From an uncultured Lachnospiraceae bacterium (GTDB taxonomy: Bacteria > Bacillota > Clostridia > Lachnospirales > Lachnospiraceae), in contig ONIH01000002.1 of NCBI GenBank assembly GCA_900317825.1, positions 1 to 64,000 on the forward strand: a DNA stretch of 64,000 bases, read 5' to 3'. The position numbers and the translations under genes are program-made. Positions within the stretch are counted from its first letter, which is position 1. Each line of letters opens with the position of its first letter. Below are positions 57,281 to 64,000 of this stretch, piece by piece. The notes below the pieces were generated by a model, which searched no databases, was not told the DNA's origin, and saw only the letters and a program-made list of their open reading frames with translations.

Positions 57281-58137
57281 TGGCTTTCAAGAAACCTGAA
57301 GAACCGCCAAAGACCTTCCCTCTATGGCAGTCGACCTTCTCGGATCTGATGAACCTTCTGCTTTGCTTTTTCGTGCTTTTATTCTCTATGTCGACGCTTG
57401 AACAGGATAAGCTGCAGCAGGTGGCACAGTCTATAGATCAGGCTTTCTCGATACTCCCGAGTGGCGGTGCTTCTGTTTCAGATGGTGTTATGGTATCAAA
57501 CGGTATCTCACAGCTCCCTGATGTAGCGAACTACTTTGGTTCTTCTCTCAGCAAGGCACCGAATGACGAGGGCGATGACCCGAACGGAAAGGCAGCAGCC
57601 AGCGGAGATGCAAAGGCTGCTTCCAAGTCAGAAGACGATGCGAAGAAAGCAGTCGAAAAGGAAGCACTTGATGAATCGGAGCAGATGGCTCAGGATATAG
57701 AGGAGCAGGCAAAGTACTACGGTATTCAGGATGATGTACAGATAGACTTCAATGGTCAGTATGTCAGACTTACCCTGAACGGTGCTTTCCTCTTCGATTC
57801 TGGAAAGGCTGAGCTTAAGTCAGGAGCCCGTCCTATAGTAAAGAAGATAAGCCAGATACTGAATGGCTATAAGAGTTCTCTTATAGAGGTTGAAGGACAT
57901 ACGGATAATGTACCGATACATTCGGCAAAGTACGAGGATAATAACGTTCTCTCAGCTTATAGAGCTCTGAACGTAGCAAATGACATCCGTAAGTATTCTA
58001 CTGTAAAGGCTTCGCATATATATTCCTCAGGACGCGGACAGTATGATCCTGTCGCCAGCAACAAAACTCCTGAAGGCAGAGCCCGTAACAGAAGAGTAGA
58101 GATAAAGATATATAACTCCTATTACTCGAAGAGATAA
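57280..58137 (+). CDS. motB: Flagellar stator protein MotB
   Basis: 285 residues. One N-terminal membrane helix whose aspartate (residue 22, in FSDLMNLLLCFFVLLFS) carries the ion. A Ser/Ala/Asp-rich linker follows, then the OmpA-type peptidoglycan-binding domain: LFDSGKAELKSGARPI, EVEGHTDNVPIHS, LSAYRALNVAND, and NKTPEGRARNRRVEI. The linker of about 90 residues is long. The start overlaps the motA stop by one base (TAATGG). Confidence 0.96.
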   Translation: MAFKKPEEPPKTFPLWQSTFSDLMNLLLCFFVLLFSMSTLEQDKLQQVAQSIDQAFSILPSGGASVSDGVMVSNGISQLPDVANYFGSSLSKAPNDEGDDPNGKAAASGDAKAASKSEDDAKKAVEKEALDESEQMAQDIEEQAKYYGIQDDVQIDFNGQYVRLTLNGAFLFDSGKAELKSGARPIVKKISQILNGYKSSLIEVEGHTDNVPIHSAKYEDNNVLSAYRALNVANDIRKYSTVKASHIYSSGRGQYDPVASNKTPEGRARNRRVEIKIYNSYYSKR

Positions 58138-58159
58138 AGGAAGAAAGAGAGCATTAGAG

Positions 58160-58705
58160 ATGAAAAAAAGTTTACTCACGATGATCACTCTTGCACTGGT
58201 GCTGATCAACCTCCTGCTGACAGCTATCATAGCAGTAGCTATCCTGCCGGAAGTGAAGAATGTCAATTCACTTGTATCAAAGGTAGCTTCCGCTATTGAC
58301 CTGAATGAGAATGGTACAGCTACTGCTGATGGAAGTGGCGGTTCTTCTGCATCGAATGTTCCAATCGAGGATCAGACGATGGTATCGATCGGTGGAGATG
58401 ACGGTCTCACGATAAACCTCAAGTCAAGTGACGGTCAGACTCATATGGCTGTCATCAAGGCTCAGCTCGTCATGAACTCAAAGGCAGAGAGCTATAAGAC
58501 AAACTATGCCGCTCTGACAAATGAGACTGGATCAGCTGCAGGCCAGGTTTCTCAGGCTATACAGCAGACAGTATCACAGTACACTGTTGAACAGATGCAG
58601 AATGACCAGCAGACAGTCATAGACGCCTGCACTAAGGCCGTTCAGAAGATTTTTGATAAAGAGTTTGTAGTAGGTGTGTCATTTACAAATGTTATCTATC
58701 AGTAA
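58160..58705 (+). CDS. fliL: Flagellar basal body-associated protein FliL
   Basis: 181 residues. A short cytoplasmic lead, one membrane helix (about 6-29), a Gly/Ser-rich linker, and the FliL domain, which ends TVIDACTKAVQKIFDKEFVVGVSFTNVIYQ (key part: KIFDKEFVVGVSFTNVIYQ). FliL stabilises stator units. It lies between motB and fliM as in Clostridia. Confidence 0.9.
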   Translation: MKKSLLTMITLALVLINLLLTAIIAVAILPEVKNVNSLVSKVASAIDLNENGTATADGSGGSSASNVPIEDQTMVSIGGDDGLTINLKSSDGQTHMAVIKAQLVMNSKAESYKTNYAALTNETGSAAGQVSQAIQQTVSQYTVEQMQNDQQTVIDACTKAVQKIFDKEFVVGVSFTNVIYQ

Positions 58706-58723
58706 AGAGAATGGGGTGGTATC

Positions 58724-59707
58724 ATGAGTGATGTCCTCTCCCAGGCAGAAATCGATAACCTCCTGAGCGCCATGAGCAAAGGCGAGGTGGACGTCGATGA
58801 GATGACACAGCCTAAGGAAGTCCAGGTTAGAGAATACGACTTCTCCAGGCCGTCAAAGTTCTCCAAGGAGCACCTGAGGACACTTGAGATCATATTTGAG
58901 CATTACGGCAGACTTCTGTCTACGAACCTTCCTGTTTACCTTCGCAAAAGCGTACAGGTAGAGGTCATGAACTCAGAAGCCGTTACGTTTCAGGAGTTTA
59001 CGAACGCTCTGTCGAATCCGGTGCTTTTAGGAGTCGTTGACTTCGAGCCATTGAAGGGTAATATCATCATGGAGATGGCTACCAAGCTGGGTTTTGCGAT
59101 AGTAGACCGAATGCTTGGAGGCGAAGGAGAACCCCTTGAGAAGACAAGGGATTTTACAGAGATAGAGATCCTTATCATACAGCGTGTCATGAATATGTGC
59201 GTAGATCTTCTCCGCGAACCGTGGGAGAACGTCGTGGATATTCATCCGAAGCTGAACAGGATAGAGACGAATCCGCAGTTCGCCCAGATCATTTCACCGT
59301 CTGAGATGATCTCGATAGTTACGCTGAACCTGAAGATCGGTGATGTGGAAGGCCTCATGAATATCTGTCTTCCGTATCTGACGCTTGAGCCGGTAATGGA
59401 CAAGCTGAATACGAAGTTCTGGTTCTCAAATATGCAGGAACACGATGAGCAGGTATCGACAGATGATATGGAAGGCCTGATCAGAAGTACCCAGGTTCCT
59501 GTTACAGCTGTATTAGGTAATTCCACCATCAGCGTGAATGATTTTATCTCACTGCAGAATGGTGATATCATAAGACTTGACAGAAAAGCAGATGATGAGC
59601 TTGATGTCTATGTCGGAGCTATAAAGAAATTCAATGCGCTTCCCGGTACATACGATAATAAGTACGCTGTCCGGGTGACAAATGTGATACGAGAGGAAGA
59701 AGGTTAG
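58724..59707 (+). CDS. fliM: Flagellar motor switch protein FliM
   Basis: 327 residues. It begins with LSQAEIDNLLSAM, the conserved peptide that binds phosphorylated CheY. The middle is the CheC-like domain (RPSKFSKEHLRTLEIIFEHYGRLL, and later VDRMLGGEGEPL), and the last 80 residues are the SPOA domain (STISVNDFISLQNGDIIRLD). A GGGGTGGT stretch serves as ribosome binding site. Confidence 0.96.
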   Translation: MSDVLSQAEIDNLLSAMSKGEVDVDEMTQPKEVQVREYDFSRPSKFSKEHLRTLEIIFEHYGRLLSTNLPVYLRKSVQVEVMNSEAVTFQEFTNALSNPVLLGVVDFEPLKGNIIMEMATKLGFAIVDRMLGGEGEPLEKTRDFTEIEILIIQRVMNMCVDLLREPWENVVDIHPKLNRIETNPQFAQIISPSEMISIVTLNLKIGDVEGLMNICLPYLTLEPVMDKLNTKFWFSNMQEHDEQVSTDDMEGLIRSTQVPVTAVLGNSTISVNDFISLQNGDIIRLDRKADDELDVYVGAIKKFNALPGTYDNKYAVRVTNVIREEEG

Positions 59708-59708
59708 G

Positions 59709-60866
59709 ATGGGAGATACCACGATATCTCAGGATGAGATCGACGCGCTCCTGAATGCTTCGAATAATGGAGGAGCAGCTCCGTCGGATGCATCCACAGA
59801 GCCAGAGGGTCTTACCGAACAGGAAAAAGATACCATCGGTGAAGTCGCGAACATCAGCATGGGAACGGCAGCCACCACCCTGTTCTCCCTGGTAAATAAA
59901 AAAGTCGAGATTTCCACTCCGGTTGTCTCGATGGCAAACTGGGATGACATTGTAAATATGTACGAACGTCCCTGTGTAATGGTAAAGATCAGTTACACCA
60001 AGGGACTTAACGGAAGCAACATCCTCATCCTGAAGGAAAACGATGTAAAGATAATCACCGACCTGATGATGGGCGGAGACGGAACGAACATTGACGGAGA
60101 GATCACTGAGCTCCACTTGTCAGCCATTTCCGAAGCCATGAACCAGATGATGGGATCAGCGTCGACAGCGCTTTCGTCCATGCTGAACATGACTGTGGAT
60201 ATATCGCCACCGCAGTCAGACCTGATCGACCTGCAGGAGCAGGTCAAGGGAGGAGATATAGATTCGTTCCTTGACGGAACCTTCGTCCTGATCGATTTCA
60301 AGATGCTGATCGGTGACCTGGTGGATTCGAAGATGATGCAGCTGTATCCTATCAGCCTTGCAAAAGAGATGTGTTCGCTCGTAGCGAATAACATGCAGGA
60401 GGATTCGAAATCCACTACAGAGGATATGAACTTTACGCCGCCTCCAGCTGAACCGCAGCCACAGTCTCAGCCGGCACCGGCACAGAATACAGTAGACAAC
60501 GGGGCACAGTATATGCAGCAAAATCCGGGCAGTATGCCACCACCGCCATCACAGCCTGTAGTAAATAGTACGGTGAATGTCCAGGGAGCGCAGTTCACAC
60601 CATTTGTGTCGAACATCACTCCGCAGCTGGCAAATGAAAATATCGACCTCATAATGGACGTTCCTCTTGAGGTGACGGTAGAGTTGGGAAGAACCCATAA
60701 ATCTATCCATGACATCCTTGAGTTTTCTCCGGGAACTATCATCGAGCTGAACAAAATAGCTGGTGAGCCTGTAGATGTCCTGGTAAATGGAAAATACGTA
60801 GCTAAAGGCGAGGTAGTCGTCATCGAAGAATCCTTCGGTGTCCGTATTACCGAGATTGTAAAATAA
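59709..60866 (+). CDS. fliY: Flagellar switch/CheY-P phosphatase FliY
   Basis: 385 residues. It replaces FliN in Gram-positives. It too starts with a CheY-binding type peptide (ISQDEIDALLNA). A CheC-type phosphatase domain has two active helices with the E-x-x-N pattern (IGEVANISMGTAATTL near 45 and AISEAMNQMMGSASTAL near 142). A Pro/Gln-rich linker (about 240-290) leads to the C-terminal FliN/SPOA domain (VPLEVTVELGRTHKSIHDIL, and VLVNGKYVAKGEVVV). It probably both builds the switch and removes phosphate from CheY. It starts one base after the fliM stop. Confidence 0.94.
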   Translation: MGDTTISQDEIDALLNASNNGGAAPSDASTEPEGLTEQEKDTIGEVANISMGTAATTLFSLVNKKVEISTPVVSMANWDDIVNMYERPCVMVKISYTKGLNGSNILILKENDVKIITDLMMGGDGTNIDGEITELHLSAISEAMNQMMGSASTALSSMLNMTVDISPPQSDLIDLQEQVKGGDIDSFLDGTFVLIDFKMLIGDLVDSKMMQLYPISLAKEMCSLVANNMQEDSKSTTEDMNFTPPPAEPQPQSQPAPAQNTVDNGAQYMQQNPGSMPPPPSQPVVNSTVNVQGAQFTPFVSNITPQLANENIDLIMDVPLEVTVELGRTHKSIHDILEFSPGTIIELNKIAGEPVDVLVNGKYVAKGEVVVIEESFGVRITEIVK

Positions 60867-60892
60867 ATCAAATGTAACAAGGAGATGACAAA

Positions 60893-61255
60893 ATGGGAAA
60901 GAATATTCTTATCTGTGATGATGCAGCATTTATGAGGATGATGATAAAGGATATCCTTACAAAGAATGGCTATAACGTAGTCGGTGAGGCAGAGAATGGT
61001 GTTAAGGCCATTGAGATGTACACCGAGACAAAGCCGGATCTGGTACTCATGGATATCACAATGCCTGAGATGGACGGTATTGGAGCACTTAAGGGAATCC
61101 GCGCTAAGGATCCTAATGCTCAGGTCATCATGTGTTCAGCCATGGGCCAGCAGGCCATGGTTATCGAAGCTATCCAGTCAGGTGCCAAGGACTTTATCGT
61201 AAAGCCTTTCCAGGCGGAACGAGTGCTTGAAGCCGTCAAAAAGGTTATTGGCTGA
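60893..61255 (+). CDS. cheY: Chemotaxis response regulator CheY
   Basis: 120 residues, a single receiver domain. Acidic pair D9-D10, phosphate acceptor D54 (LMDITMPEMDG), the switch serine S82 and lysine K104 (FIVKPF) are all present. It binds the FliM and FliY start peptides when phosphorylated and sets rotation. The cheA, cheB and cheW genes are not in the window. Its stop overlaps the next start. Confidence 0.95.
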   Translation: MGKNILICDDAAFMRMMIKDILTKNGYNVVGEAENGVKAIEMYTETKPDLVLMDITMPEMDGIGALKGIRAKDPNAQVIMCSAMGQQAMVIEAIQSGAKDFIVKPFQAERVLEAVKKVIG

Positions 61256-61644
61256 TGTTCCTTGCATCCGGTCTCGAGAGTTTCGGACAGCTGTTAGTTG
61301 CGATACTTATGTTTGTGGTGGTAGTAGCTCTGTGCTACTTTACCACCCATTTTATTGCTGGCTATCAGAAAAAAAGGCTGTCAGTCGGGAACTTCGCCGT
61401 CGTAGACACGATGAAGATAGCGAACAACAAATTCCTGGCTATAGTAAAAGCGGGAAAGGATAACTATTACCTTATCGGAGTAGGAAAAGACGAGATCACA
61501 TTTCTTGACAAATTAGATAAGGATGACATCAGCTTCAAATCTGACTCCGGGTCGATGATTCCGGGAAAGAATCCAGATTTTGGCAGGTTTAAAGAGATGT
61601 TTATGAAATACGCAGGACGTGGAAAGGATAACACAGACGACTGA
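61255..61644 (+). CDS. fliO: Flagellar biosynthesis protein FliO/FliZ
   Basis: 129 residues. One membrane helix (about 13-37), then a charged cytoplasmic part with VGNFAVVDTMKIANNKFLAIVKAG and YYLIGVGKDEITFL, the FliO pattern (LLQRL-type beta segments). FliO helps FliP form the export gate. It is recognised mainly by place before fliP. Its start and stop overlap both neighbours by one base or more. Confidence 0.85.
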   Translation: MFLASGLESFGQLLVAILMFVVVVALCYFTTHFIAGYQKKRLSVGNFAVVDTMKIANNKFLAIVKAGKDNYYLIGVGKDEITFLDKLDKDDISFKSDSGSMIPGKNPDFGRFKEMFMKYAGRGKDNTDD

Positions 61645-62549
61645 TGAAGCGTTTTTGGAAGATATTCACGACCATTCTGGTATGTCTGGGACTCGTATTT
61701 TTCTCATCGGCCATTTTTCTTGTATGCACATCAGAGACTGCTCACGCTACCTCTACGAATTCAACGAATTCAGCTAATGGCACGACAAACGAGAGGGCCC
61801 GTGCGGATGGAAGAGCAAGAGTGAATGATGATTATGGTGGAACGAATCAGTCCCCTAACACTACAGATGAGTCTACAAGCACTGGATCAGGTGGTTTCAG
61901 CCTGAACTTCAACGGAGATTCCGGTTCACTGAGCGCGACCGTTCGTATCCTTCTGGTACTGACGGTCCTTTCACTTTCACCAGCTATACTCGTTATGATG
62001 ACGAGCTTTACCCGTATCATCATAGTGCTGCATTTCATCCGTCTTGCACTGGGAACCCAGACTTCGCCGCCGAACCAGGTCCTTATAGGACTTTCTCTGT
62101 TCCTTACGCTTTTTATCATGTGGCCGACTTTTTCATCTGTGTACAACAATGCAATCGTGCCGTTTGATCAGGGAAAGATCACTCAGGAACAGGCGTATAA
62201 CCGCGGCAAGGAGCCTATTAGGGAATTCATGTACGGGCAGACTCAGTCTAAGGACTTAAACCTCTTCTGTGACATCGCAGGCATCACCTACGATGACTAT
62301 GATGACGTTCCTATGCATGTACTTATTCCCAGCTTTATCTTAAGCGAGCTGAGGACTGCGTTTATCATGGGATTCCTTATCTACATTCCATTTATAGTGA
62401 TAGATATGGTAGTCGCGTCAGTGCTCATGTCCATGGGTATGATGATGCTTCCGCCTACGACTATATCTCTGCCGTTCAAAATACTTCTATTCATAATGGC
62501 AGACGGCTGGAACTTAGTTATCGGAAGCCTTGTAAAGACCTTCCAGTAA
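61644..62549 (+). CDS. fliP: Flagellar biosynthesis protein FliP
   Basis: 301 residues. A signal peptide-like start (about 1-35), then an unusual Asn/Ser/Thr/Gly-rich stretch of about 55 residues before the core. The core has LLVLTVLSLSPAILVMMTSFTRIIIVLHFIRLALG (key motif: MMTSFTRIIIVLHFIR), PPNQVLIGLSLFLT, KEPIREFM, and LPFKILLFIMADGW at the end. It forms the export gate pore with FliQ and FliR. Confidence 0.96.
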   Translation: MKRFWKIFTTILVCLGLVFFSSAIFLVCTSETAHATSTNSTNSANGTTNERARADGRARVNDDYGGTNQSPNTTDESTSTGSGGFSLNFNGDSGSLSATVRILLVLTVLSLSPAILVMMTSFTRIIIVLHFIRLALGTQTSPPNQVLIGLSLFLTLFIMWPTFSSVYNNAIVPFDQGKITQEQAYNRGKEPIREFMYGQTQSKDLNLFCDIAGITYDDYDDVPMHVLIPSFILSELRTAFIMGFLIYIPFIVIDMVVASVLMSMGMMMLPPTTISLPFKILLFIMADGWNLVIGSLVKTFQ

Positions 62550-62558
62550 GGAGAAGAA

Positions 62559-62828
62559 ATGACTGAAGCTCAGGTACTTGACATAATGCGTGACGCTTTT
62601 TACAACGTCATAGTCTGCTCGGCGCCGATGCTGCTGATATCCCTGGTAGTCGGTCTGGTCATCAGTATTTTCCAGACTGTTACATCGATTCAGGAACAGA
62701 CGCTCACATTCGTTCCAAAGATCATATCCATTTTTATCGCGCTCCTTATCTTCGGTTCATTTATTATGAGGACGCTGGTGACTTATATCACCGATCTCTG
62801 GTCGAATTTTAACGTTTATATAAAGTAA
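62559..62828 (+). CDS. fliQ: Flagellar biosynthesis protein FliQ
   Basis: 89 residues, the standard size, with two membrane helices. It has MRDAFYNVIVCSAPMLLISLVVG, then FQTVTSIQEQTLTFVPKI, the FliQ signature. It lies between fliP and fliR, and is a gate subunit. A GGAGAAG ribosome binding site precedes it. Confidence 0.96.
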   Translation: MTEAQVLDIMRDAFYNVIVCSAPMLLISLVVGLVISIFQTVTSIQEQTLTFVPKIISIFIALLIFGSFIMRTLVTYITDLWSNFNVYIK

Positions 62829-62835
62829 CAGATAT

Positions 62836-63618
62836 ATGGTAAATTATACCTTTGACCTGTACCAGGTGGAGTATTTCCTTCTGGTACTTGTGCGTATAAG
62901 CTGCTTTGTATTCACGGCACCTTTCTTTTCGATGAAAGGAGTTCCGAACCTGACAAAAATTGGTTTCTCGGCGATCCTCTCTATTATGATGATAGAGACG
63001 ATGCCGGCAAACGAGGCAGACTATACCGGAGTGATCGGGTATGCTATCCTCGTTTTTAAAGAAGCGATAACTGGAATGCTTCTCGGCTTTTCTGCGTCGA
63101 TAGCAAACTACATAGTAGTATTTGCGGGAAATGTCATGGACATGGACATCGGGTTCGCTATGGCCACAGAGTTCGATATGTCGATGAATACGCAGATTAC
63201 GATCACGTCAAATATGTACTACTATTTTACCCTTCTTCTGATGCTGGTAGGAGGGATGCACAGATTCCTTATCAGGGCGCTGGCGGATTCATTTTCGCTG
63301 ATACCACTTGGAGGGGCAGTATTCAGAAGAGATGTGCTGCTCCAGTCGATGATCAGTTATATGAGGAACCTGTTTGTATTAGGTTTCAGGATAATGCTTC
63401 CGGTGTTCACAGTCATGCTGGTCATGAATGTGGTTCTCGGTGTCATGGCAAAAGTGGCTCCGCAGATGAATATGTTCTCTGTCGGTGTCCAGATAAAGAT
63501 CCTGGCTGCTTTTGCAGTCATGTACCTGATGGTATTCCTGTTCCCTGAAGTAGTAGATATGGTCTCAGAACAGCTGAGAGCGAACATGCGAAACTTTGCC
63601 GGAGGGCTGCACTATTGA
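62836..63618 (+). CDS. fliR: Flagellar biosynthesis protein FliR
   Basis: 260 residues with about six membrane helices. Seen: FLLVLVRISCFVFTAPFFSMKGVPNLTKIG near the start, FKEAITGMLLGFSAS, DMDIGFAMATEFD and GGMHRFLIRALADSF, all typical of FliR. It is the gate subunit that FlhB wraps around. The stop overlaps the flhB start. Confidence 0.95.
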   Translation: MVNYTFDLYQVEYFLLVLVRISCFVFTAPFFSMKGVPNLTKIGFSAILSIMMIETMPANEADYTGVIGYAILVFKEAITGMLLGFSASIANYIVVFAGNVMDMDIGFAMATEFDMSMNTQITITSNMYYYFTLLLMLVGGMHRFLIRALADSFSLIPLGGAVFRRDVLLQSMISYMRNLFVLGFRIMLPVFTVMLVMNVVLGVMAKVAPQMNMFSVGVQIKILAAFAVMYLMVFLFPEVVDMVSEQLRANMRNFAGGLHY

Positions 63619-64000
63619 CGGATGATGTATGTCAGAAGCCCCTTCTTTTAGAGCTTGACCTGACATTTTTCTCAGATAAGACTGAGGAACCTACTGCAAA
63701 AAAGATAAGTGACACGCGAAAGAAAGGTTCCGTGGCGAGAAGCCAGGAACTTTCGATGGCTGTCGAGCTGCTTGCGCTTTTCCTGTCACTGCGTATCTTC
63801 GGACAGTGGGCAGTAGGCAGGCTTTTAGGTATATACAGATGGTCGATAAGCTCTCTGATACCTGATTACATAAAGTCGGAGCGTCGGATCCCTACCGTAG
63901 CTTCGATGCATACACTGATGAGCGATGTGTATGAGCAGATGCTCATCGTGATGATACCTTTTATGGCGGCTGGGTTCCTGTCAGCTCTGTTTGGAACCGG
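63615..64000 (+). CDS. flhB: Flagellar biosynthesis protein FlhB, N-terminal part
   Basis: Starts with TTG at 63615, overlapping the fliR stop, with GGAGGG eight bases upstream; no in-frame ATG comes before the conserved part. Residues give LLLELDLTFFSDKTEEPTAKK, then DTRKKGSVARSQELSMAVELL and a first membrane helix, the normal FlhB beginning. The gene runs off the right edge after about 128 residues, so the self-cleaving NPTH motif is not visible. Confidence 0.9.
   Translation, partial: MTDDVCQKPLLLELDLTFFSDKTEEPTAKKISDTRKKGSVARSQELSMAVELLALFLSLRIFGQWAVGRLLGIYRWSISSLIPDYIKSERRIPTVASMHTLMSDVYEQMLIVMIPFMAAGFLSALFGT

Noticed and set aside
1..64000. tRNA, rRNA or CRISPR array
   Set aside because: I found no cloverleaf, no rRNA-like block and no regularly spaced repeats while reading both strands; short intergenic gaps leave little room.

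Overview
This window looks like a piece of a motile, Gram-positive anaerobe of the Clostridia, most likely a Lachnospiraceae member (Butyrivibrio/Roseburia/Lachnospira-like). The grounds are CodY, a FolT gene under a tetrahydrofolate riboswitch, a long single-chain PurL, DUF5716/DUF5717/DUF5662 proteins, FliY in place of FliN, near-consensus SigA promoters with 16-17 bp spacers, and a flagellar cluster in the clostridial flgBC-fliEFGHIJ ... flhB layout. Family names are from memory of sequence patterns; no search was run.

Region 1 (1-5100) is a decayed-looking defence island: the C-terminus of a YhcG/DUF1016 PD-(D/E)xK nuclease, an Eco57I-type methylase half that begins at the NPPY motif, a GIY-YIG/DEAD helicase broken at an A7 run (an in-frame A-AAA-AAA slippery heptamer followed directly by a stop), and a DUF1524 (GmrSD-type) tail left after the helicase stop. 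The methylase SAM-binding motif sits at the end of the helicase polypeptide, so the methyltransferase appears split over two genes. Region 2 (5.1-18.7 kb) holds a secreted glucosaminidase-like protein, a TIGR01212 radical SAM protein, purL and carAB (glutamine-dependent purine and pyrimidine/arginine steps), a terminator, and a convergent operon of a large Fe-S/FAD oxidoreductase with an orphan HypA.

Region 3 (18.8-33.2 kb) has riboswitch-controlled folT and a convergent PLP aminotransferase. It is followed by a six-gene run: DUF5717 protein, DUF5716 actin/Hsp70-like protein, TPR protein, a coiled-coil membrane protein fused in frame to glutamyl-tRNA synthetase, and a short UvrD-like helicase. 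Next come a GlgX-like GH13 protein that has lost its catalytic carboxylates and a DUF5662 protein. The DUF5717-5716-TPR-coiled coil set is the best candidate here for an undescribed system.

Region 4 (33.2-39.0 kb) holds dprA-comM (minus strand), topA and codY. codY has its own CodY-box-like palindrome placed exactly in the spacer of its promoter.

Region 5 (39.0-64.0 kb) is a flagellar/chemotaxis cluster: flgB flgC fliE fliF fliG fliH fliI fliJ, a MotE-like gene, a Fic gene and a very large AT-rich three-module glycosyltransferase (possible flagellin or envelope modification), then fliK (behind a SigD/sigma-28-like promoter), flgE, a TIGR02530-type gene, flgD, a terminator, a SigA promoter, motA motB fliL fliM fliY cheY fliO fliP fliQ fliR, and the start of flhB running off the window. 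It encodes the rod/hook base, the switch, the stator, the export gate and the export ATPase. Together with CodY just upstream, it suggests nutrient-linked control of motility.
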